Below are positions 22,605 to 29,752 of a stretch of DNA of 29,752 bases, in pieces. Location of the stretch: positions 1 to 29,752 of the forward strand of contig CAYPQD010000028.1 of assembly GCA_964412785.1 (NCBI GenBank), read 5' to 3'. The position numbers were made by a program, and so were the translations under genes. The stretch comes from UBA5336 sp964412785 (GTDB lineage Bacteria > Pseudomonadota > Alphaproteobacteria > Caulobacterales > Hyphomonadaceae). Within the stretch, counting starts at the first letter, position 1, and every line of letters begins with the position of its first letter. The notes under the pieces were generated by a model. It did not search any database. It was not told where the DNA came from and worked only from the letters and a program-made list of their open reading frames with translations.

Positions 22605-25214
22605 CTACCAGGTGTCGCCGAGGTTATCCTGGGTCACCTCCCCGGCTGGCTGGGGCACCGTCTCGCCTGATTCTCCCTCGCCGGTCTCGCTGGCAACTGG
22701 CCGCGTTCCGTTCGCGCTGGCCTCGCCGAAGATCGCGAATTCCTCATCCTCCTCGAAGGCGCGGCCGGGTTCTGTGCCGGGACGGAACGCCTCGTCGATC
22801 ACCACGACGGTTCCCGGACCCGGCAGTTCGCCGGTGCGCGCGTCAATCCGCACGAGCCGCACGCCCGGCGGGATACGGAAGGGCAGCGCCGGCTCGTCGG
22901 CGAGGGCCTTCTCCATGAAATCGGTGAAGATCGGTGCGGCCACCGAACCGCCGGCCTCTCCATAACCGAGAGATTTCGGCTGATCGAAACCGACCCAGAC
23001 GCCAACCACGAGATCGGGCGAGAAGCCGAAGAACAGGGCGTCCTTGAAATCATTGGTGGTGCCGGTCTTGCCGGCAAGTGGCTTGCCGACGCGCAGGGCG
23101 CGCCGTCCGGTGCCACGCTCGACCACGCCCTCCAGCATGTGGACGACCTGATAGGCGACAATCGGGTCGAGCACCTGGGCGCGGGTGTCTTCAAGCGCGG
23201 GCGGACCAACGCCATCCCACGCCTCCTGCGTGCAGCCCTCGCAGGCGCGCTGGTCATGGCGGTAGAGCGTGCGACCATACCGGTCCTGCACCCGGTCGAG
23301 CAGGGTCGGTGTGACCTCGCGGCCGCCATTGGCAAGGGCAGCATAGGCCCGGGCGAGGTTCCACAGGGAGGTTTCCCCTGCGCCCAGCGACATGGAGAGG
23401 TAGGGATCGAGGCGCTCATAGATGCCGACGCGGCGCGACAGGTCGGCGACGGCCTCCATGCCGATCTCCTGGGCCATGCGCACCGTCATCAGGTTGCGCG
23501 ACTTCTCAAGGCCGAGGCGCATGGTGGACAGGCCGTAGAACTCGCCCTCCGAATAATTGCCCGGCGACCAGAAATCATTGGACGAGACGTCGAACTCGAC
23601 AAAGGGCGCATCCAGCACCTTGCTCGCCGGGGTGTAGCCATGCTCGAGGGCCGCGGCGTAGACGAAGGGCTTGAAGCTGGATCCGGGCTGACGCCGGGCC
23701 TGGGTGACGCGGTTGAACGGGCTCTTGAAAAAGGAATAGCCCCCGACCAGCGCGAGCACCCGCCCCGTGTGGGGATCGAGCGCGATCAGGGCACCTTCGA
23801 CCTCGGGCACCTGACGCAGGATCGCCTCGCCTACGGGTACCAGCAGCGGTTCCATCTGCGGTGAGGTGGCTGGTTCGCCATCCTCCCCGAGCCCGGCCTG
23901 CTCGATCTCGGGGTTCTGGGTCTCCCCCGGGTTGAGGAGCTGGCGGGTGACTTCCGCCAGGATGACATCGCCGGGCGTCAGTCCCTTGCCGCCTTCGGGG
24001 CGCACATAGGTCTTCGCCGCCCACGCCACGTCCTCCACTGGCAGGCCGATCTCGGAATTGTCCGGAAGTCTCAGGCGGGCGGACCCGTCCTCGCGCAACT
24101 CGGTAACGAGTGCCGGTTCCCAGGTGCCGTAGCCGCCCGGCAGCTCGACCCCGGACAGGGCCTCCACCGCCTGCCCGTCGAGTGGCAGGCGGGTCAGCGG
24201 GCCGCGATAGGCATGTCGGCGGTCATAGGCCTCCAGCCCCGCCTGCAGGGCTTCCTGGGCGTGGAGCTGGAGCCGGGTATCGATGGTGGAGCGGACCGAC
24301 AGGCCGCCCTGCTGAAGGGTCTCCTCGCCATACTGGTCGATCAGTTCCTTGCGCAGCTCCTGCACGAAATAGGTCGCGGCGGCATAGGCCTGCCCGCGCA
24401 GGCGGCGCTTGGTGGTCAGCGGTTCGGCGACCGCTTCCTCCAGCTGCTCGCGGGTGATGTAGCCATCCTCGAACATCCGCTGGAGGACATAGTCACGCCG
24501 CGCGATCAGGCGTTCCGGCCGGCGGTAGGGATTGACCGCACTCGGCGCCTTGGCGAGCGAGGCCAGGACGGCGGCCTCAGACAGGGAGAGTTCCGGCAGG
24601 GACTTGTCGAAATAGTTGAGCGCCGCAGAGCCGACGCCATAGGAGCGATAGCCGAGATATATCTCGTTGAGATACAGCTCGATGATATGGGCCTTGGTGA
24701 AAGCGCTCTCCATCCGCCGCGACAGGACCGCTTCCTTGATCTTGCGCACGATCGTCTGGTCGCGCGTCAGAAGCATGTTCTTGGCGACCTGCTGGGTGAT
24801 GGTGGAGCCGCCCTGCAGCCCGCCCTCGCCGCTGATCTTGTTGCGGGCGCTGTTCACTGCCCCGCGGACCATGCCGACCAGGTCAAGGCCGCCATGGCGG
24901 AAGAATTTCTTGTCCTCTGCGGACACGAAGGCCTGGACCACGTGCTCGGGGATCGCGTCATAGGGCACGAACACCCGGTTCTCCTCGGCGAATTCCTGGA
25001 TCAATGTGCCGTCGCCGGCATGAACACGGGACGTGATCTTGGGTTCATAAGCCTCAAGGCGGGCCAGCGTCGGCAGGTCGCGCGACAGGGCCGCGACCAC
25101 CGCCCAGATGACGATCAGCCCGACCACAGCAAGGATGCACGCGACGATCAGGAGCCGCCGCAACAAAGTCCATGTGAAGAATCGCCGTTTCCTGGCTTGC
25201 GCAGCGTCGGTCAT
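22605..25214 (-). CDS. mrcA: Penicillin-binding protein 1A (class A, bifunctional)
   Basis: Inner-membrane peptidoglycan synthase of 869 residues with both glycosyltransferase and transpeptidase activity. A basic cytoplasmic tail is followed by one membrane helix (about residues 22-43). The GT51 domain has EDKKFFRHGGLD (Glu100) and GGSTITQQVAKNMLL. An OB-like insert (GTWEPALVTELREDGSARLR region) follows, typical of PBP1A. The transpeptidase domain has SSFKPF (Ser512), KSRN and KTGTTNDFKD motifs. The C-terminus is acidic and disordered. ATG 25214 (MTDAAQARKRRFF) is preferred over TTG 25241. It follows the amidase gene on the same strand after 124 bases. Confidence 0.95.
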   Translation of the reverse strand: MTDAAQARKRRFFTWTLLRRLLIVACILAVVGLIVIWAVVAALSRDLPTLARLEAYEPKITSRVHAGDGTLIQEFAEENRVFVPYDAIPEHVVQAFVSAEDKKFFRHGGLDLVGMVRGAVNSARNKISGEGGLQGGSTITQQVAKNMLLTRDQTIVRKIKEAVLSRRMESAFTKAHIIELYLNEIYLGYRSYGVGSAALNYFDKSLPELSLSEAAVLASLAKAPSAVNPYRRPERLIARRDYVLQRMFEDGYITREQLEEAVAEPLTTKRRLRGQAYAAATYFVQELRKELIDQYGEETLQQGGLSVRSTIDTRLQLHAQEALQAGLEAYDRRHAYRGPLTRLPLDGQAVEALSGVELPGGYGTWEPALVTELREDGSARLRLPDNSEIGLPVEDVAWAAKTYVRPEGGKGLTPGDVILAEVTRQLLNPGETQNPEIEQAGLGEDGEPATSPQMEPLLVPVGEAILRQVPEVEGALIALDPHTGRVLALVGGYSFFKSPFNRVTQARRQPGSSFKPFVYAAALEHGYTPASKVLDAPFVEFDVSSNDFWSPGNYSEGEFYGLSTMRLGLEKSRNLMTVRMAQEIGMEAVADLSRRVGIYERLDPYLSMSLGAGETSLWNLARAYAALANGGREVTPTLLDRVQDRYGRTLYRHDQRACEGCTQEAWDGVGPPALEDTRAQVLDPIVAYQVVHMLEGVVERGTGRRALRVGKPLAGKTGTTNDFKDALFFGFSPDLVVGVWVGFDQPKSLGYGEAGGSVAAPIFTDFMEKALADEPALPFRIPPGVRLVRIDARTGELPGPGTVVVIDEAFRPGTEPGRAFEEDEEFAIFGEASANGTRPVASETGEGESGETVPQPAGEVTQDNLGDTW

Positions 25215-25338
25215 GCCGGTTCCGATCCCGTAGAGTTCCAACAGGGCTGGCGCGCGGAATCACACACCTCTTCGCCGACAGTAAGGCCTCACCCGGCGCG
25301 ATAAAAGGGCGCAAGCTCACGTTCCCTGCCCGACACGC

Positions 25339-26601
25339 TCAATTGGCGGCGAGGCGCAGGTCCTGCTGGTCGAAATATCGATTGATCGCCCGCGCGACCG
25401 CCTCCATTGCGGCGCGCCGGCCCGCCTCGGAGGCGAGGCGGCGGTCGTCGTCGGGGTTTGTCAGGAAGCCGATCTCCAGCAGCACAGCGGGCACGTCAGG
25501 CGCCAGCAGGACGAAGAAGCCTGCATTACGGTGGGTGTTGCGCAGGACTGGCCCGGCTGCCGCCAACTCGGGGATAAGCAGCGCAGCGAATTCGCCCGAA
25601 CGCGTCTTGGTCTCGCGCTTAATCAGGTCGGCGAGGATCAGCGAGACATCCGCGCTGGTGCCATCCTCGATCGGCATGTGCCAGTCATGGCGGGCCGCCT
25701 CGCGGTCGACACGGCGCTCGCCCCGCGCCGACAGGGTGTAGACAGAGGCGCCGCGCACGTCCGGCGAGCCGGCCGCGTCGGCATGCAGCGAGATGAAGAG
25801 GTCAGCGCCCCAGGCCCGGGCCTTCGAGACGCGATCTTCCAGCTCGATGAAGGTATCCTCCGCGCGCGTCAGGCGCACCTCATAGCGCGTATCGGCCTCC
25901 AGCAGGGCCTTCAGGGTCTTTGCCGCTGCAAGCACCACATCGGCCTCCTCGCGCCCGGACGCGGAAATTGCGCCGGGATCACGCCCGCCATGGCCCGGAT
26001 CGATGACAAGGGTGTAGCGCGCCTCGCTGACAGGATGCAGCGGAAAGGCCGTGAGTGTCGCTGGCGCATTCTCTGCGCTTGCGGCGACGGGCACCGGGCT
26101 GGCCGGCGCGGTGCGGGCGGCCTCCATCCGACGGGCCAGCGGGCCGGAATCGCGGGCCACCGCTGCGGCAAAGCGGGCAGGCGCCACGGCCGAAAGGTCG
26201 ACAATCACCCGGTCGCGCTTTTCCGTACCTGCTGGCGGCAGGGTGAGCTGGCGCACGATCATCATCGGCCGTTCGAGCTCGAACACGAGGCCGGCGGCAT
26301 CGGCATGGACACGGCGCACACCCGTCCCCTCAGGCACCAGGACCTCCTCAACGGCTGTGCGCGCGCTCGGCAGGTGCAGGCGCACCTGCGGGGCGCCGGT
26401 TGCAGAGACCGCCTGGAAGGCCTCCGCTGCGACAGGCGCGCTCAGCCAGACGGTGACCCGAGAGGGATCGCCATTGCCGGCGATCCGCACCGACAGGACA
26501 TCGGCGCGGGCAGGCTGCGCAGCCAGAAGCGCCAGGGCAAGCAGGAGGAGCGCAAGGACGGCCCGTTCGGGACGGCAGGACAGGCTCAGGCAGGTCGGCA
26601 T
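25339..26601 (-). CDS. amiC: N-acetylmuramoyl-L-alanine amidase (AMIN + Amidase_3)
   Basis: Periplasmic zinc amidase that removes stem peptides from MurNAc and helps separate daughter cells. It has 420 residues. A signal peptide ends near residue 33 (LLALALLAAQPARAD). The AMIN domain at about 35-140 targets septal wall. The Amidase_3 domain at about 195-410 has zinc ligands His204 (VIDPGHGG), Glu219 and His273 (SLHAD) and catalytic Glu376 (VLLEIGFLTNPDDD), all present. No strong Shine-Dalgarno precedes ATG 26601. The order amidase, PBP1A, prfB on one strand with divergent rne is typical of Caulobacterales and relatives. Confidence 0.93.
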   Translation of the reverse strand: MPTCLSLSCRPERAVLALLLLALALLAAQPARADVLSVRIAGNGDPSRVTVWLSAPVAAEAFQAVSATGAPQVRLHLPSARTAVEEVLVPEGTGVRRVHADAAGLVFELERPMMIVRQLTLPPAGTEKRDRVIVDLSAVAPARFAAAVARDSGPLARRMEAARTAPASPVPVAASAENAPATLTAFPLHPVSEARYTLVIDPGHGGRDPGAISASGREEADVVLAAAKTLKALLEADTRYEVRLTRAEDTFIELEDRVSKARAWGADLFISLHADAAGSPDVRGASVYTLSARGERRVDREAARHDWHMPIEDGTSADVSLILADLIKRETKTRSGEFAALLIPELAAAGPVLRNTHRNAGFFVLLAPDVPAVLLEIGFLTNPDDDRRLASEAGRRAAMEAVARAINRYFDQQDLRLAAN

Positions 26602-27033
26602 CGGGTCAGACTGGCATCATGGCTGTGGAATAAGGGAACGCGATAGGTTTGCCAGAGGCAACCTTAACCTGTGATGTATTGCAAGGTGAACACAGCCCCG
26701 GTCCCGCGTTCAGACATTTGCGCAATTCAGGGGCTTCCCAAACCGTCCCGGATAGGGCAAGTATCAAAGTTGCGATAAAACTATCGTCGCGACTGGATTT
26801 CCCTCCCTGCACGGAGCGATGACGCCGGACCGGCGGACGCCCGTTGCCCGGACGGCGGAAGACAAGACAAGAAACAGCCGGAGCCGGCCAGGTCATGCAA
26901 AGATCCCTCGCGAGTCCCGATGCGGCGATCGCAGGCCGCCTTGCTCCACCCCTGCACACCATAGCCGGCGCGAACCTGCAGGGAGGAGGCTCGGCTTCCC
27001 CTCTCGCGCGGCCGGCCCACAAGGTTCCCCGCC
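26602..27033. promoter_or_regulatory. 432-base divergent spacer amiC/rne with long rne leader
   Basis: No gene is supported here. Visible elements are an imperfect hairpin GGTTTGCC-AGA-GGCAACC (26646-26663), a small hairpin CGATA-AAAC-TATCG (26774-26787) in an AT-rich patch that could hold the rne promoter, and AAGG 9 bases before the rne ATG. The last 200 bases are GC-rich and probably the 5' leader. In E. coli and other bacteria RNase E represses itself through its leader, so a similar role is plausible. No firm -35/-10 pair could be fixed. Confidence 0.4.
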
Positions 27034-29700
27034 ATGAACAAACGCATGCTGATCGATGCGGTCCACCCGGAAGAGACCCGGGTTGCCGTAGTGTCCAACA
27101 GCCAGGTTGAGGATTTCGACTTCGAGACAGCCGGCCGCGAACAGCTTCGAGGCAACATCTACCTGGCTAAGGTGACACGGGTCGAACCCTCGCTGCAGGC
27201 GGCCTTTGTCGAATATGGCGGCAACCGCCATGGCTTTCTCGCCTTCTCCGAGATCCATCCCGACTATTACCAGCTGCCCCAGGCTGACCGCGACGCCCTT
27301 CTGAAGGAGGCTGCGGCCGCTGCAGCCGAGGCGGCCGAGGATGACGACGAGGACGAAGATGAGGAGAACGCCGCGACAGCTGGCGACGATTCCGGCGCAG
27401 AGGAGGATGACGATGAGGATGGCGAGACGACGATCGCTGCCTCGAAGCCGAAAATCGGCTACAGCCAGCTGAAGAAGTACAAGATACAGGAGGTCATCCG
27501 GCGCCGCCAGGTGATGCTGGTGCAGGTGGTCAAGGAAGAGCGCGGCAACAAGGGTGCGGCGCTGACCACTTATCTCTCTCTGGCCGGGCGCTATTCCGTA
27601 CTGATGCCAAACACCCCCTCCGGCGGCGGCATCTCGCGCAAGATTCCCAATGGCACCGACCGCAAGCGCCTGAAGAAGGTGATGTCGGAGCTGAACGTGC
27701 CCGACGGCATGGGTCTGATCGTGCGCACCGCCGGCGCCAAGCGCACCAAGACGGAGATCAAGCGGGACTATGACTACCTGCTCAAGCTGTGGAGCCAGAT
27801 CCGCGAGACGACGCTGACCTCGATGGCCCCCTGCCTGATCAACCAGGAGGGCGGGCTGGTCCACCGGGCCATCCGGGACATGTTCGACAAGGATGTCGAG
27901 GAAGTGCTGATCGAGGGCGAGGCGGCCTACAAGGAAGCCAAGGACCTCGCCCGGCTGCTGATGCCGAGCCATGCGCGGCGGGTCAAGCAGTGGAAGGACC
28001 CGTTGCCTTTGTTCGTCGACTGGGACGTGGAGGCGCAGCTCGATTCGATCTACTCGCCGACCGTGCCTCTGAAGTCCGGCGGTTACCTCGTCATTAACCA
28101 GACCGAAGCCCTGGTCGCGATCGACGTCAACTCCGGCAAGGCAACCAAGGCGCGCAATATCGAGCAGACGGCGCTGCGCACCAATATGGAGGCCGCCGAG
28201 GAGGCCTGCCGCCAGATGCGCCTGCGCGATCTCGCCGGCCTTGTCGTCATCGACTTCATCGACATGGACGAACCGAAGAACAATCGCGCCGTCGAGAAGA
28301 GGCTCAAGGACTGCCTCAAGATCGACCGGGCGCGGGTGCAGGCGGGCCGGATCTCGCAGTTCGGCCTGATGGAAATCTCCCGCCAGCGCCGCAGGGCCGG
28401 CGTCCTGCAGGCGACCTCAGACCCCTGCGAGGCCTGTCATGGCACTGGCCGGGTCCGCTCGGTGCCGTCAGCGGCCCTGCAACTGGTCCGCGCGATCGAG
28501 GCACGGGCTGGCGGCGGCGGACTGAAGTCGGTCACGCTCGAGGCGCCGACAGAGGTCGCACTGTACCTGTTCAATCACAAGCGCGAGTCGATCTCCGAGA
28601 TCGAGGCGACCAACGCCATGACCATCACGGTCTCCTCTGTGGCCAGCCTTTTGCCGGGCGAGTTCAACATGTCGGTCGAGCGCGATCCCGACGCGCCAGT
28701 CCAGCCCAAGCGCAGCCCACGTCGGCGCAGCGTCGAGGAGGACACCAGCGACGCGCTCGCCATAATTGATGCCGATGACGCGGATGATGAGGATGAGGGC
28801 GACGAGGAAGATATGGCCGAGGCGCTCACCGGCGAGGCCGATATCGAGGGCGATAGCGATGGCGAGGAGGACAGCGATTCCAGCCGCAAACGCCGTCGTC
28901 GCGGACGCCGCGGCGGCCGGCGCCGTCGCAAGTCACCCGCTGCAAGGCCGGAAGGCGCCGAGGCAACCGAGGCTGATCGCGACGAGGAAAGCGCGGGCGA
29001 AGAGGCCGTCGCCGCAGAGGCTGCGAGCCCTGCCCCTGCCACGCAAAAGCCGCCGGCCAACCTCGTGCCCGTCGATGGCGGCGCCTATCTCGACGGCCTG
29101 TCGGTGACGCCGGGCGAATTGCTGGAAGCCGCGCAGGACACTGTTGCGGCCGAAACCGCGTCCATCGCGACGACGCCGGACGCAGAGGCTGACGCAGGCG
29201 CGCAGGATGCGCCGGTCGCGGAGGCGGAAGAGGCAAGCCCATCACGCAGCAGCCGCCGCCGGCGTCCGAGACGCCGCCGCAAGAGCGAGGACGGGGCGGC
29301 AGACGGGTCAGGCGAATCGGACCCGGCCATGGCAGACGGGCCGGCTGAGCCGCACCGCAGCGAGGCGTTTGCCGCCGATGCGGAACCACCGGCGCCGCCG
29401 GCTGCCGCGACCCGCGAAACGGAACCGGAGCCGATGCTGGAGACCGATCACGAAGCCCTGCCCCCGGCCGGCGCTGAGGGGTCCGATATTGCTGCGGAGA
29501 CCTCCGATGTCGAAGCGGAGCCGGAGCCGGAGCCAGCGCAGACCAGCGACGCTTCAGACCCCGCACCTGACATCGCTGGCAGCGGCACAGCCGAAGCGGA
29601 AGAGCCCGAACCCGAGCCCGAGCCAGTGCGCGAACCTGTGCTGATCGGCGCCGACGACGCCGGGCGGCCCAAGCGTCGCGGCTGGTGGAACCGGCGCTGA
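27034..29700 (+). CDS. rne: Ribonuclease E
   Basis: Essential endoribonuclease and scaffold of the RNA degradosome; 888 residues. The N-terminal half is the RNase E/G core. Its S1 domain is split by an acidic insertion (about residues 96-145, runs of Asp/Glu), as in other alphaproteobacteria. The catalytic Asp364 (AIDVNSG) and Asp407 (VIDFIDMDEPKN) keep the 43-residue spacing of E. coli D303/D346. The zinc link is DPCEACHGTGR (Cys465, Cys468). The C-terminal half is disordered, with alternating acidic stretches and two Arg-rich RNA-binding blocks (KRRRRGRRGGRRRRK; SRRRRPRRRRK). It ends in RRGWWNRR, like the GWW motif that docks PNPase in Caulobacter RNase E. The gene is complete; 52 bases follow it. 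Confidence 0.96.
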   Translation: MNKRMLIDAVHPEETRVAVVSNSQVEDFDFETAGREQLRGNIYLAKVTRVEPSLQAAFVEYGGNRHGFLAFSEIHPDYYQLPQADRDALLKEAAAAAAEAAEDDDEDEDEENAATAGDDSGAEEDDDEDGETTIAASKPKIGYSQLKKYKIQEVIRRRQVMLVQVVKEERGNKGAALTTYLSLAGRYSVLMPNTPSGGGISRKIPNGTDRKRLKKVMSELNVPDGMGLIVRTAGAKRTKTEIKRDYDYLLKLWSQIRETTLTSMAPCLINQEGGLVHRAIRDMFDKDVEEVLIEGEAAYKEAKDLARLLMPSHARRVKQWKDPLPLFVDWDVEAQLDSIYSPTVPLKSGGYLVINQTEALVAIDVNSGKATKARNIEQTALRTNMEAAEEACRQMRLRDLAGLVVIDFIDMDEPKNNRAVEKRLKDCLKIDRARVQAGRISQFGLMEISRQRRRAGVLQATSDPCEACHGTGRVRSVPSAALQLVRAIEARAGGGGLKSVTLEAPTEVALYLFNHKRESISEIEATNAMTITVSSVASLLPGEFNMSVERDPDAPVQPKRSPRRRSVEEDTSDALAIIDADDADDEDEGDEEDMAEALTGEADIEGDSDGEEDSDSSRKRRRRGRRGGRRRRKSPAARPEGAEATEADRDEESAGEEAVAAEAASPAPATQKPPANLVPVDGGAYLDGLSVTPGELLEAAQDTVAAETASIATTPDAEADAGAQDAPVAEAEEASPSRSSRRRRPRRRRKSEDGAADGSGESDPAMADGPAEPHRSEAFAADAEPPAPPAAATRETEPEPMLETDHEALPPAGAEGSDIAAETSDVEAEPEPEPAQTSDASDPAPDIAGSGTAEAEEPEPEPEPVREPVLIGADDAGRPKRRGWWNRR

Positions 29701-29752
29701 GCCGGACGCCAAGGCCCTGAACCGGCAACCGGACGGCCGTCGATGGCCTTAT

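Noticed and set aside
26675..26692. TGT-N12-ACA motif, like the PpsR/CrtJ photosynthesis repressor site
   Set aside because: A single short half-site pair in the amiC/rne spacer, far from pigment genes. This degenerate motif is expected by chance, and none was found directly upstream of idi, the cytochrome gene or bchI.

Overview
The window suggests a GC-rich alphaproteobacterium, most likely from the Caulobacterales/Hyphomonadales (Maricaulis-like) branch, that can make bacteriochlorophyll and carotenoids (an aerobic anoxygenic phototroph or a relative of one). Four things point there: the block rne / amidase / class A PBP / prfB, an RNase E with an acidic S1 insertion and a terminal GWW motif, an M23 peptidase-bactofilin pair, and a perfect TTAA-N7-TTAA (CtrA-type) box in front of that pair. 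The sequence is a draft scaffold. Two runs of exactly 100 N split it into three contigs (1-12377, 12478-19134, 19235-29752). This placement is inferred from gene content, not from a database search.

Left third (1-9573, all + strand), pigment biosynthesis. A carboxyltransferase cut by the window edge comes first. Then follow idi (IPP isomerase) and a lipid-anchored c-type cytochrome with a long Ala/Glu/Asn-rich tether, closed by a strong terminator. After the terminator comes a tightly packed series: bchI-bchD-bchO (each start overlaps the previous stop by 4 bases), crtI-crtB (20-base overlap) and a 47-residue single-span membrane protein of unknown role. Idi supplies isoprenoid units, CrtB and CrtI make and desaturate phytoene, BchI and BchD are the ATPase subunits of Mg-chelatase, and BchO is its usual companion hydrolase. 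No reaction-centre, light-harvesting or bchH genes are visible, so this would be a detached piece of a photosynthesis gene cluster.

Middle (9650-19134). anmK (cell-wall recycling, - strand) and tyrS diverge from a 47-base spacer, with TTG and GTG starts that are each supported by a Shine-Dalgarno sequence. Immediately after tyrS lies a decayed region. It holds an aldo/keto reductase remnant, the first N gap flanked by an exact 55-base repeat, and a short remnant of a membrane protein. A membrane Ser/Thr kinase with a large periplasmic helical-repeat region and a YhdP/AsmA-like giant envelope protein follow on the - strand. A Bcp-type peroxiredoxin is divergent from them.

Right third (19235-29752), cell envelope and RNA core genes. 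A CtrA-like box precedes an overlapping M23 endopeptidase-bactofilin pair (cell shape or stalk-type morphogenesis). A bidirectional terminator separates these from prfB (RF2), which keeps the complete programmed +1 frameshift site. Upstream of prfB on the - strand are PBP1A and the periplasmic amidase. The amidase diverges from rne (RNase E) across a 432-base spacer. No tRNA, rRNA, CRISPR array, insertion sequence or prophage gene was seen.
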